From positions 1 to 32,201 of IMG/VR virus record IMGVR_UViG_3300020205_001593: DNA of 32,201 nt; one strand, written 5' to 3'. Positions 1 to 6,001 of the stretch are shown here, piece by piece; position 1 is the first letter of the stretch; every line of letters begins with the position of its first letter. This stretch comes from a virus. Position numbers and translations under genes: made by a program. The notes under the pieces were generated by a model. The model saw nothing but the letters and a program-made list of their open reading frames with translations, did no database searches and was not told where the DNA came from.

Positions 1-15
1 CTATCTTGCGTTTGT

Positions 16-44
16 GGGGAGTGTCCCACCGTGGGACACTCCCC
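16..44. repeat. TGTCCCAC palindrome, copy 1 (14-bp arms)
   Basis: The core TGTCCCACCGTGGGACA (22-38) is extended on both sides by GGGGAG/CTCCCC to a perfect inverted repeat with 14-bp arms around one central base. It lies just after the stop codon of the helicase gene. As RNA it would form a long GC-rich hairpin without a U tract, so it may be a terminator or processing site. The invariant core could equally be a protein-binding site. Confidence 0.8.
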
Positions 45-52
45 TAGGTTGG

Positions 53-1648
53 TCAGCGGTACGAGTCCAACAGTTCGTTGGCTGTTGAACCGCCGACCAA
101 GGTCTCAGCCTCGTCGTCAAGGATGGCGCCGACGACGCCTGCCTTGCCTTCAAGCATGCCCCACAGACGCTCATCAACCGACGAGTCGCCATCAAGGGCA
201 CTGACCAAGATGTTGTTGGTGCACGGGCGTGTCTGCCCATACCGATGGAGCCGAGCCTCGGCTTGCTTGAGTGCGCTCGGTGTCCACGGCAATTCAACCG
301 TGATCATCGTCGCACCTGAGGTCATCGTGAGTCCCTCGGACACCGCTTGGATGTTTCCGATCAACACACGGGCAGTGCCAGCCTGCCATTTGTCAACGGC
401 ATCCTGCTTCTGCTTGCCCGAGTCGTCGCCAGTCACGGAGACGATGGTGCGAGCATCCACACCCTCAGCGATCAGTGCCTCACGCAACTTCCAAGCCACC
501 TCACGGTGGGCGGTGACAAGGAATACTTGCTCGCCCTCGTCTAAGAGGCTCACAGTGGCGTCTACGGCGGTGCTGACCTTGCCGAGACCAGCGATCTGTC
601 GCAACTGCCCGAGCAGGACAATGGCGTGCGCCCTCTCATTGAGAGAGAAACGATCATCGTCACGCTTCTCCTGCAAGAACTCCTCAAGGTCTCGCACGGC
701 TCGCTTGTAATCCGTGACAGCCTTGCCAGTCAATGCGACGGGCGTGATGTACCGAGAGAACTCGGGGAGGATGATGACATCCTCACGCTTGCGCCTGATC
801 ATGACCCACTGGGTGAGTTGCTCGTTCAACTCCTTGATGTTGCTGGCGCCATTGAATGTCGTGCCCCAGCCGTTGAAGACGGGGTCGCAGTAGCGAGTCT
901 TGAAGCGACTCGCACCACCGAACCTCGGCAGGTGACCGAGGATGTTGAGCAGTGGGATTAACTCCACTGGTCGGGACAACATCGGCGTTCCCGAGAGCAA
1001 CAAGATCGGAGCCTCGGGGTTGAGGTTCTTGGCAATGGTGACCATCGCCTTTGACCGACCCGAGTCCTCGCTCTTGGAGCGGTGCGCCTCGTCTTGAACC
1101 AAGCCAGCCCAAGCGTGCTTGGCGAGGACATTGACGGGCTTGGGCGTGCGCTGTTCACGGGTCTTGCCCTGACTGGCTCGTGCCCATGCATTGACTTGGG
1201 CGACAGGAGCCAGCGCCCAATACTGGACAACCGAGTCGGGGCAGATCACGATGTCGGCGTTGGGGACTGTTGAGGGCTTCTGCCCTGCGATGCGAGCCAC
1301 CGAGCGGTGTGGGAGCGCCATCTTGATGGAGCGTTCCCAGTTGATCACGAGTGCTGGTGGGCACACGATCAAGGCAGGGTATGCGTTGAGTTCGTCAAGC
1401 GCCAGCAAGGCGCTGTAGGTCTTGCCGACTCCCATGTCGTCAGCGATGAGCAGGCGAGTGTGACCAGCCTTGACAACTTCACCGATGACCAACTGGTGGG
1501 GCATCGGCGTGATGGCGAGAGTGTGCTCTACGATGCCCTCAGGGGCGATGCGATTACTGAATGGGCGCAAGCCCGTGCTGACCTTGGCGACAGCCTCAGC
1601 GAGGATGTCATGGGCGTTGCGTGCGTTGGTGCGGTCACTGAGTGCCAT
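53..1648 (-). CDS. SNF2-family DEAD-like helicase/ATPase
   Basis: A 531-residue superfamily 2 helicase-like ATPase, expected to translocate on or remodel DNA during phage replication or recombination. Visible motifs in order: a Q-like residue near 52, Walker A DDMGVGKT (70-77), DEAH (186-189), SGTP (219-222, motif III), then motifs V/VI in the C-terminal RecA lobe ending in QAEARLHRYGQ, a hallmark of SNF2/SMARCAL1-like enzymes. The upstream in-frame ATG at 1708 lies inside a palindromic repeat. I chose the ATG at 1648 because AAAGGAG lies 6 bases before it and the protein then begins MALSDRTNAR. It is the last minus-strand gene in the window. Its promoter-like box (1675-1684) and two palindromes flank it. 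Family assignment is secure; the precise role is inferred. Confidence 0.93.
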   Translation of the reverse strand: MALSDRTNARNAHDILAEAVAKVSTGLRPFSNRIAPEGIVEHTLAITPMPHQLVIGEVVKAGHTRLLIADDMGVGKTYSALLALDELNAYPALIVCPPALVINWERSIKMALPHRSVARIAGQKPSTVPNADIVICPDSVVQYWALAPVAQVNAWARASQGKTREQRTPKPVNVLAKHAWAGLVQDEAHRSKSEDSGRSKAMVTIAKNLNPEAPILLLSGTPMLSRPVELIPLLNILGHLPRFGGASRFKTRYCDPVFNGWGTTFNGASNIKELNEQLTQWVMIRRKREDVIILPEFSRYITPVALTGKAVTDYKRAVRDLEEFLQEKRDDDRFSLNERAHAIVLLGQLRQIAGLGKVSTAVDATVSLLDEGEQVFLVTAHREVAWKLREALIAEGVDARTIVSVTGDDSGKQKQDAVDKWQAGTARVLIGNIQAVSEGLTMTSGATMITVELPWTPSALKQAEARLHRYGQTRPCTNNILVSALDGDSSVDERLWGMLEGKAGVVGAILDDEAETLVGGSTANELLDSYR

Positions 1649-1674
1649 GTGTGGCTCCTTTGGTTGTGGTGGTG

Positions 1675-1684
1675 TCACTATCAG
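1675..1684 (-). promoter_or_regulatory. Conserved CTGATAGTGA box upstream of helicase
   Basis: On the minus strand this reads CTGATAGTGA and begins 27 bases upstream of the ATG at 1648. The same ten bases sit at the identical distance before the genes starting at 3124 and 3379. TGATAG fits a -10 hexamer. At this gene, 17 bp further upstream, GGGACA (end of palindrome copy 2) could serve as a -35. Promoter role is inferred. Confidence 0.55.
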
Positions 1685-1693
1685 ACTAGCGGA

Positions 1694-1725
1694 GGGGGAG
1701 TGTCCCACGGTGGGACAACTCCCCC
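1694..1725. repeat. TGTCCCAC palindrome, copy 2 (bulged 15-bp arms)
   Basis: Core 1701-1717. Flanks GGGGGAG and CTCCCCC extend pairing to 15 bp with one unpaired A at 1718. It lies between the stop of the gene at 1733 and the promoter-like box of the helicase gene, with its GGGACA placed 17 bp upstream of TGATAG. It could therefore act as an operator overlapping a -35 element. Confidence 0.8.
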
Positions 1726-1732
1726 AATGTAA

Positions 1733-1966
1733 TCAGGCTGGCGTGACCGTGTCAGACACAGTCGGCTCGCCAGCGATGATGTCTTGCTCACGGAAGACGC
1801 GAGCGATTTCTCGCTGTGCGCCCCACTTGGTGGTGGTGGTGCGAGTGAACCATTCGTTTCGGATTGGGTCAGCGAATGGGTTTGGGTGCACGATGTGCAC
1901 TCGGCTGAACCACTTGCCGAAGCCCAGTCTGTAGATTTCTATCTCGTAGTGCTGTTGCTGTTTCAT
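1733..1966 (-). CDS. Small unknown protein (77 aa)
   Basis: A 77-residue protein I do not recognise. It has a Gln-rich start (MKQQQHYEIEIYRL), an aromatic middle with several Trp/Phe residues and a threonine run before KWGAQREIARVFRE, which looks like an amphipathic helix. It has no signal peptide or membrane segment. GAGGAGG lies just before the ATG, supporting the start. On the minus strand TAATAT (1997-2002) is placed 31 bases before the ATG and is a good -10 hexamer. It sits between palindrome copies 2 and 3 and is probably expressed from its own promoter with the other left-arm genes. Confidence 0.72.
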   Translation of the reverse strand: MKQQQHYEIEIYRLGFGKWFSRVHIVHPNPFADPIRNEWFTRTTTTKWGAQREIARVFREQDIIAGEPTVSDTVTPA

Positions 1967-2034
1967 GTGTGTTTGCCTCCTCGGCGTTGTTGGTTGATAT
2001 TAGGTCTAACGATTTGCTGACAGGGAAATGTGCA

Positions 2035-2053
2035 CTGTCCCACGGTGGGACAG
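2035..2053. repeat. TGTCCCAC palindrome, copy 3 (9-bp arms)
   Basis: Core 2036-2052, extended by one C/G pair. It lies between the stop of the gene at 2067 and the start region of the gene at 1966. Weak further pairing (GTG/CAC with a two-base mismatch) surrounds it. Confidence 0.78.
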
Positions 2054-2066
2054 CACACACTGAAAC

Positions 2067-2588
2067 TCACCAAGACGATGAGTACTCAAACTCCCAGCCC
2101 TTGCTGGGGATGAACTCGCTCAGGAGTTTCCACAGTTGATCTACGGTGTACCGCAGACCCTCTAGATACCACTCGTCGTAATTTGTGCCCCCGAAGAAGA
2201 AGCCCTCGGTGGTTGGGAGGTGTTCCTGAGCGTAGGCAACCCCACGCTCGGACACCCATTCACCATTGACTGTCTCGCCCCAAACAAACTCGCCCAGCAC
2301 CTTGAGGCAGAGTTCGTGGAGGTTCCACAACTGGTCGTGGCTGACGGGGTACTTGGCACAGTTGTCTTCGCCACCCTGAACATTATCCACGAACCAGTTG
2401 TGAATGGCGTTGGCTTTGCGCCACTGTGCCACCGTGATGTCCACGGTGACATACGGGTGGTCGTCTCCGACGATCTCGGAGGCATCAACCGCCGAGATGA
2501 TCTCGGCGTGCATACGGCGCTCGTAGTCCGTGCTCCACTGACCACCGCTGATGAACTTCTTGGCTGATAAAAACTGATCTAATCCCAT
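2067..2588 (-). CDS. Conserved phage protein, MGLD-type N-terminus
   Basis: A 173-residue soluble protein with the start MGLDQFLSAKKFISGG, resembling a widespread phage family of unknown function that begins MGLDMYL and has a lysine/aromatic-rich first strand. The rest is acidic and Trp-rich, with WRKANAIHNWFVDNVQ near residues 56-71 and a Trp-rich helix (YTVDQLWKLLSEF) close to the C-terminus. AAGGAG precedes the ATG at 2588. A structured spacer upstream (2630-2778) could form its leader. Family resemblance comes from the N-terminus; no enzymatic motif is visible, so no function is offered. Confidence 0.82.
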   Translation of the reverse strand: MGLDQFLSAKKFISGGQWSTDYERRMHAEIISAVDASEIVGDDHPYVTVDITVAQWRKANAIHNWFVDNVQGGEDNCAKYPVSHDQLWNLHELCLKVLGEFVWGETVNGEWVSERGVAYAQEHLPTTEGFFFGGTNYDEWYLEGLRYTVDQLWKLLSEFIPSKGWEFEYSSSW

Positions 2589-2629
2589 GACGGGTTCTCC
2601 TTGTTGGTTGGTGGTTGAATTGCCGTAGA

Positions 2630-2738
2630 CACCCTCCCCACTTTTGGCAGATCACTGATGATTTCTCATGGATGATCAGACCTAGTTGCCTTTACTCGCA
2701 ACGGTGGGGAGGGTGCTTCGGGAGTTTGTTGTCCCGAA
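2630..2738 (-). promoter_or_regulatory. Structured leader between genes at 2588 and 2786
   Basis: This spacer holds a perfect 12-bp inverted repeat (CACCCTCCCCAC at 2630-2641 and GTGGGGAGGGTG at 2704-2715) separated by 62 bp. Next to it is a 7-bp hairpin TTCGGGA/TCCCGAA (2717-2738, 8-nt loop). With palindrome copy 4 just upstream it forms three consecutive helices ahead of the MGLD-type gene. It contains no ORF. It may be a regulatory leader, or a set of terminator/antiterminator structures. Confidence 0.45.
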
Positions 2739-2753
2739 ATCTTGAGGTTGGTT

Positions 2754-2778
2754 GGGGTGTCCCACCGTGGGACACCCC
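2754..2778. repeat. TGTCCCAC palindrome, copy 4 (12-bp arms)
   Basis: Core 2758-2774, extended by GGGG/CCCC to perfect 12-bp arms around one base. It lies 7 bases past the stop codon of the minus-strand gene ending at 2786, where a terminator would be expected. Confidence 0.8.
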
Positions 2779-2785
2779 GAGGGGG

Positions 2786-3124
2786 TCATCCGAAGACGAG
2801 AGCACCGAGCACGATGTGCTGGAGCACCACATCGCTGGCGTCGGCGTCAAAGTCGTCGCTGTCCACGGCGACCAGCACGACATGCCATCCAGCCCTCTGC
2901 TCCTTGATGATGTCGTTGACGACATTCAAAGCGTGAGTCGGGCTGAAGGTCAACTTGACCAGCAGTGGCTCGCCAGTGGCGTCGTCGGTCTCGCCTGTTT
3001 CCATCTGACAGACGATAGTCCCGTCAATGTCGTGCAACTGGCGATACCAGTCGTAGGTTTCGGCTCCTGCGCCGACAAGGTGGTCAATGATGTCTTCCGC
3101 TGTTGCTTTCCATACTGTCTTCAT
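2786..3124 (-). CDS. Small unknown protein (112 aa)
   Basis: A 112-residue acidic protein of unknown function (begins MKTVWKATAEDIIDHLVGAG). The pattern of alternating hydrophobics in VKLTFSPTHALNVV and WHVVLVAVDSDDFD suggests an alpha/beta fold. The C-terminus is hydrophobic (IVLGALVFG) but too short for a clear membrane anchor. GAGGAGG lies 4-5 bases before the ATG. The promoter-like CTGATAGTGA box is 27 bases upstream. The spacer between this gene and the next upstream one is a near duplicate of the spacer at 3383-3441. Confidence 0.75.
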   Translation of the reverse strand: MKTVWKATAEDIIDHLVGAGAETYDWYRQLHDIDGTIVCQMETGETDDATGEPLLVKLTFSPTHALNVVNDIIKEQRAGWHVVLVAVDSDDFDADASDVVLQHIVLGALVFG

Positions 3125-3186
3125 GTTGCCTCCTCAGGCGTTGTGGTGGTTCACTATCAGATGTTTGTGGGGGAGTCAGTCGTTGA
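3125..3186 (-). repeat. Duplicated leader/stop-codon spacer, copy A
   Basis: This stretch matches 3383-3441 almost base for base. Both contain the ribosome site GAGGAGG, the CTGATAGTGA box, a GACTCCCCC run, and the last two codons (Asn-Asp) plus stop of the preceding gene. The duplication includes coding sequence, so it arose by duplicating a segment with a gene boundary, or by recombination between gene cassettes. Confidence 0.7.
3151..3160 (-). promoter_or_regulatory. Conserved CTGATAGTGA box upstream of gene at 3124
   Basis: The same decamer at the same 27-base distance from the ATG as at 1675 and 3406. It is probably a -10 element (TGATAG) with a fixed untranslated leader. Confidence 0.55.
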
Positions 3187-3379
3187 CCAACACACCGTCA
3201 TGGTCGCCGTAGGCATATGCGTCAACGACTCGGGCGCCGATCTCTCGGGCGACTTCCCGTGCCCATGCCTTGGCACGGGCGACAGCGACCTGAGGGTTGC
3301 TGGTGCGAACGAGGTCGGAGTGCTCGTGCTCTTCGCCATCGGGCGTGATGAGTGAGATGTGGATGGTGTAGTTCTTCAT
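3176..3379 (-). CDS. Small unknown protein (67 aa)
   Basis: A 67-residue protein of unknown function. An in-frame ATG at 3409 would add ten residues but falls in the promoter-like box. I chose the ATG at 3379, preceded by GAGGAGG, giving MKNYTIHISLITPDGEEHEH. The first half reads as two beta strands with an Asp-Gly turn. The second half, VAVARAKAWAREVAREIGAR, is an Ala/Arg-rich helix. The layout resembles small phage proteins with one helix packed on a sheet, but I cannot name a family. Confidence 0.75.
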   Translation of the reverse strand: MKNYTIHISLITPDGEEHEHSDLVRTSNPQVAVARAKAWAREVAREIGARVVDAYAYGDHDGVLVND

Positions 3380-3382
3380 GCT

Positions 3383-3441
3383 GTTGCCTCCTCGGGCGTT
3401 GTGGTTCACTATCAGATGTTAAGGGGGAGTCAGTCGTTGAG
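3383..3441 (-). repeat. Duplicated leader/stop-codon spacer, copy B
   Basis: Second copy of the segment at 3125-3186, including GAGGAGG, the CTGATAGTGA box and the Asn-Asp-stop end of the neighbouring gene. Confidence 0.7.
3406..3415 (-). promoter_or_regulatory. Conserved CTGATAGTGA box upstream of gene at 3379
   Basis: Third copy of the decamer, again starting exactly 27 bases upstream of the chosen ATG. This fixed spacing also supports the start at 3379. Confidence 0.55.
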
Positions 3442-3753
3442 AAAAATCCAAGAACCTTCAATGCCTTGAACTTTACAACCCGACTCGCAGATGTCGTAAG
3501 TGCCGAGCGTCGTCACGATGCGCCCATTGGCAACCGTTGCTCCGTTGGCGAGCAACCAATCTATGTGTGCGTGCGCTCTTGCGAGTGAACTTGTAGCCCT
3601 CGTTGCGTCGGCAGTAACATCGCTCCACCGATCAGGCGTGTAGGTAACTGCAATGTCACGGATTTGGATTTTGTTGCCACCGTTGCGAGCGTTCCGCAAA
3701 GCAAAGATCGTCACGCCTTTGTAGGTTGTGTGTTCTTTCATTGTGGTCTTCAT
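3430..3753 (-). CDS. Small unknown protein (107 aa)
   Basis: A 107-residue protein of unknown function. A longer reading from 3822 would translate through palindrome copy 5. The ATG at 3753, after GAGGAGG, is preferred. It gives MKTTMKEHTTYKGVTIFALR. The middle (RDIAVTYTPDRWSDVTADATRATSSLARAHAHIDWLLANG) combines a strand and a long helix, followed by GRIVTTLGTYDICESGCKVQGIEG with two cysteines. It ends in Asn-Asp, like the neighbouring gene, because its 3' end is part of the duplicated spacer. Confidence 0.75.
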   Translation of the reverse strand: MKTTMKEHTTYKGVTIFALRNARNGGNKIQIRDIAVTYTPDRWSDVTADATRATSSLARAHAHIDWLLANGATVANGRIVTTLGTYDICESGCKVQGIEGSWIFLND

Positions 3754-3792
3754 GGTGTGCCTCCTCGGCGTTGGTGGTGGTTGATGGGGAGT

Positions 3793-3825
3793 GGGGTGAG
3801 TGTCCCACGGTGGGACACTCACCCC
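3793..3825. repeat. TGTCCCAC palindrome, copy 5 (16-bp arms)
   Basis: Core 3801-3817, extended by GGGGTGAG/CTCACCCC to perfect 16-bp arms, the longest of the set. It sits between the stop codon at 3835 and the start of the gene at 3753. Confidence 0.82.
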
Positions 3826-3834
3826 GAGGGGCGG

Positions 3835-4593
3835 TCAGGCTCCGATTTGAGTTGCCACCGTGACGCTGGCGACTCGCAAGACCGTCTTGGTCTCGTCGTC
3901 AGCAATCGGGGCGACATTGGCGCTCGCCTCAAGCAGTGCGACTGCGAGCAGTGCGAACACCTTGTGGTCGTCGGCGCCTGAGGCGACGAGGTTGGCAACG
4001 ACTGGGGCAATCGCCTCAGCGCCATCTTCGGTCAGGTTGGCAATGATCTCGGCAAGGGTGAACGCCACCACTTCGTCGTCGGCGCTGTCTTCGGCGCCCT
4101 CGGTCTCGGCTTCAGCCTTGGCAGGCTTGTCAGCCTTTTTGGCTTCGCTCTTCTCAGCCTTGTTGATCTTGGCGAGCACCTCAAGTGCATCGGCGCTCTC
4201 ATCCTTGATGAGGATGGCTCCTGCTTTGGCATAGCGAGCGAACGACGACTTGCTGATCTTCTTGCCAGCGGTCTTGGATGCTTGCTCAAGCGCACGGAAC
4301 GAGACGCCAGCCTCGTTGGCATTGAACACGGCGATGCATGCCGAGCGCAAGGCAACCTTGGCGTCGGCAACTGCATCTTCGGACTTGATGGCTTCAGTCA
4401 CTGCGATTGCCAACAGGTCGGCAGGCACTGCCTTGACTTCAACGACTGGCACTTCAACGACTGCGACTGGCTTGGCTTTGGGTGTGGTCTTCACTTTGGT
4501 GGTCTCCTTGTGGTTGGTGGTGGGGAAGTTGGTGTGGGCTGGCAAACCAGCGAGCAGATTGGCAAGTCCTACGGGGCGGTCAGTGGTCTTCAT
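3835..4593 (-). CDS. Ala/Lys-rich protein with possible HTH segment
   Basis: A 252-residue protein of unknown function from the ATG at 4593 (weak AAAGGA site). Composition is strongly biased: an N-terminal Pro/Val/Lys stretch, a helical region (residues ~60-130), a charged linker of Lys/Ala/Glu (~135-170), and a hydrophobic Ala-rich helical end. FRALEQASKTAGKKISKSSF at about 100-119 could be a helix-turn-helix, suggesting DNA binding. A second plausible start is the GTG at 4494, with a strong AAGGAG 9 bases upstream. It also gives a protein beginning Met-Lys-Thr-Thr, so the leader and N-terminus may have been duplicated. It is the first gene of the minus-strand arm. Confidence 0.75.
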   Translation of the reverse strand: MKTTDRPVGLANLLAGLPAHTNFPTTNHKETTKVKTTPKAKPVAVVEVPVVEVKAVPADLLAIAVTEAIKSEDAVADAKVALRSACIAVFNANEAGVSFRALEQASKTAGKKISKSSFARYAKAGAILIKDESADALEVLAKINKAEKSEAKKADKPAKAEAETEGAEDSADDEVVAFTLAEIIANLTEDGAEAIAPVVANLVASGADDHKVFALLAVALLEASANVAPIADDETKTVLRVASVTVATQIGA

Positions 4594-4616
4594 GTGGTGG
4601 TTCCTTTGGTTGCTAC

Positions 4617-4633
4617 TGTCCCACGGTGGGACA
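4617..4633. repeat. TGTCCCAC palindrome, copy 6 (core only)
   Basis: Only the 17-bp core is present, with no extended arms. It lies upstream of the first minus-strand gene rather than after a stop codon, so it cannot be a terminator for a known gene. This favours a role as a protein-binding operator at the left-arm promoter. Confidence 0.75.
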
Positions 4634-4654
4634 TGGTGGACAGGTGAGTTTGAT

Positions 4655-5370
4655 CTCTACGCCCGAGGCGCCTGCCCGAATTGCGATTGATCATGTATGT
4701 CTCCAAGATCGGTGGAGTCACGCCCTACGCCTGCGTTGATTAGGCAACTGTTTACGAACGGCTCGCCAACCTTGGTGATTGCTAGTCACCGATACATCGT
4801 TTATTTTTAGGTATCCATCGGACTCTCCAACAGCGCACAGGTGGCGGTGCATATCGTTGGTCACTTGATCTTGGTGAAGTTTGCTCGTCGTATCGGCTCG
4901 GCGCTCGCCCTCATACTCACCAGCGTCGCTGGGGCGCATCTCGGTCATTCCTTGTGCGGACATCCGCTAGGAGTAACCATCACGGCGTGAGCCTGTGATG
5001 CTTGAGTGTTTGGGTTCACGCTCTGCTGAGTGTCTGTTACCAAGTCCCGAGGGACTGCTGAGTGCTTCTGCTTGGCACACCGCTTGTCAGGCTGGTGTGG
5101 TGGGCTGGCTCATTCTGCACAGACACCCGTTGATACTGGAGAAGCCCGAAATTGTTTGGGCGCTTCAGATCAGAGGTGTGGTCTCATGGGGTTCTGAGTC
5201 TACTTGTCGGTCAGAAGTTCAGGTTGCTTTCGCATTTCGTCTACCGCCGATGTGCTGGCGTTCCCACTAGGTGGGGCAGGACTACCTGTCGTTCTGATCG
5301 CCGTTCGGCTATTTGTCAAATTGTGTTGTGTTGTGGGAGTTGGTGAGAATGTCTCACCGACTCTTTTTTT
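4655..5370 (+). ncRNA. Candidate large structured RNA ending in intrinsic terminator
   Basis: A roughly 0.7-kb stretch without a credible ORF but dense in hairpins. It ends in an intrinsic terminator on the plus strand. Visible helices include 4660-4670, 4701-4717, 4729-4745, 4774-4790, 4920-4932, 4978-5000, 5004-5023, 5040-5075, 5076-5099, 5141-5166, 5192-5216, 5263-5275, 5275-5290 and 5300-5309. The best is 4978-5000: CATCACGGC, a GTGA tetraloop of the GNRA class, GCC, one bulged T, then GTGATG. CTGCTGAGTG occurs twice (5023-5032, 5055-5064). The 3' end is well defined; the 5' end is not, and the core could start near 4970. Size and phage context recall GOLLD and ROOL RNAs, but I cannot match a family by eye. 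No tRNA is embedded. Confidence 0.5.
5338..5370 (+). terminator. Strong rho-independent terminator
   Basis: An 11-bp stem (5338-5348 with 5352-5362, one G-T pair), a 3-base loop, then C and seven T residues. No protein-coding gene precedes it on this strand, so it most likely ends a non-coding transcript. Confidence 0.88.
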
Positions 5371-5564
5371 ACTTGCTCGTTTTCCTTACAAATGAATCAT
5401 GACACATGACCCCCCGTTTCAAAAAATGTGTATCGCCGTTTTGGGACATAAGTGCTGGTCAGGGCACATAAAAAAACTTTATATTTATTTTCAAATAGGG
5501 GGTAAATGGGTCAATTCCCTGCTGTTTTGTGTGATCTCAGGGATATGGCTTGATTTGGTTAGAA

Positions 5565-5660
5565 ATGGCTAAAAAGCCCAATGATTACAGGGTGGATGGG
5601 TACGCGGAGCGCGCCCTCATTTCTCGTCTGAGGGCTGATACAGGAGAGAATGAGTGGTAG
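5565..5660 (+). CDS. Possible 31-aa peptide
   Basis: An ATG-to-TAG frame of 31 codons giving a peptide beginning MAKKPNDYRVDGYAERALIS and ending ENEW. It has a balanced, charged composition like a real small protein. There is no convincing ribosome site. A leaderless or chance ORF are both possible. It sits within the candidate origin region, which argues for caution. Confidence 0.3.
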   Translation: MAKKPNDYRVDGYAERALISRLRADTGENEW

Positions 5661-5757
5661 GGGCAGAAGAGGGGGGGAGGCTGTCAGAGAGCGTTTAAAT
5701 GGCGTTTGCCGAGCAAGGGTGCTGTGAGCAGGTGTTATGTCATAACAAGATTATGGC

Positions 5758-5766
5758 TGTGGATAA
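5758..5766 (-). promoter_or_regulatory. DnaA box (TTATCCACA)
   Basis: The nine bases read TGTGGATAA on the plus strand, i.e. the consensus DnaA box TTATCCACA on the minus strand, with no mismatch. One 9-mer can occur by chance, but it lies next to repeats typical of an origin. Confidence 0.5.
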
Positions 5767-5842
5767 GGGGGGGTTACTTGGGGATACCTACCCCTATCCC
5801 CCAACCACCTCGCGACGCCCCGAGGTAGCCCCAAACCTAGAG

Positions 5843-5897
5843 GTTGTTGCATTTGCAACTACTTTGGAATGTGCCTCTACGCTGGGCATATGCGAGC
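5843..5897 (+). repeat. Control-region direct repeat, copy 1
   Basis: Begins with GTTGTTGCATTTGCAACTAC, containing the palindrome GTTGCA-TT-TGCAAC (5846-5859). It continues through CTTTGGAAT and, after a diverged stretch, ACGCTGGG...TATGCG. The same order occurs at 5947-6001. A candidate iteron or operator. Confidence 0.7.
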
Positions 5898-5913
5898 AAA
5901 AGGCTCCAAAACC

Positions 5914-5944
5914 GCTCAAATGCTCAATGTTTGAGCGATTGAGC
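5914..5944. promoter_or_regulatory. Four-half-site dyad (GCTCAA x2 / TTGAGC x2)
   Basis: GCTCAA at 5914 and 5922, TTGAGC at 5931 and 5939. Both nested pairs share one symmetry centre at 5929, and same-orientation half-sites are spaced 8 bp apart. This suits a multimeric DNA-binding protein. It lies exactly between the two copies of the direct repeat. Confidence 0.65.
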
Positions 5945-5946
5945 AT

Positions 5947-6001
5947 GTTGTTGCAAATGCAACTACTTTGGAATTGACCCCACACGCTGGGGTTATGCGC
6001 G
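5947..6001 (+). repeat. Control-region direct repeat, copy 2
   Basis: Matches copy 1 over its first 28 bases except at the palindrome centre (GTTGCA-AA-TGCAAC at 5950-5963), then again at ACGCTGGG...TATGCG. The inverted central bases preserve the palindrome, which suggests selection for dyad symmetry. Confidence 0.7.

Noticed and set aside
78-710. 210-codon ORF antisense to the helicase gene
   Set aside because: Shadow of a strongly supported helicase reading frame.
4718-4963. 81-codon minus-strand ORF
   Set aside because: No ribosome site at the first ATG, low-complexity Arg end, and it lies over several hairpins. An internal ATG near 4939 with AAGGA is possible, so this is not excluded, only unsupported.
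4995-5270. 91-codon plus-strand ORF before the terminator
   Set aside because: It begins inside a hairpin stem, has unusual Cys/Trp/Ser composition and no ribosome site. The DNA is better explained as structured RNA.
5426-5572. 48-codon ORF in the AT-rich region
   Set aside because: No ribosome site, odd composition, overlaps the likely unwinding region.
5913-5946. H-type RNA pseudoknot at the interleaved repeats
   Set aside because: Connecting loops would be 0-1 nt, which is sterically unlikely; a DNA operator explains the symmetry better.
5699-5977. Plus ORF (and minus ORF 5794-6009) over the repeats
   Set aside because: Both only read through duplicated palindromic DNA; no ribosome sites or recognisable protein features.
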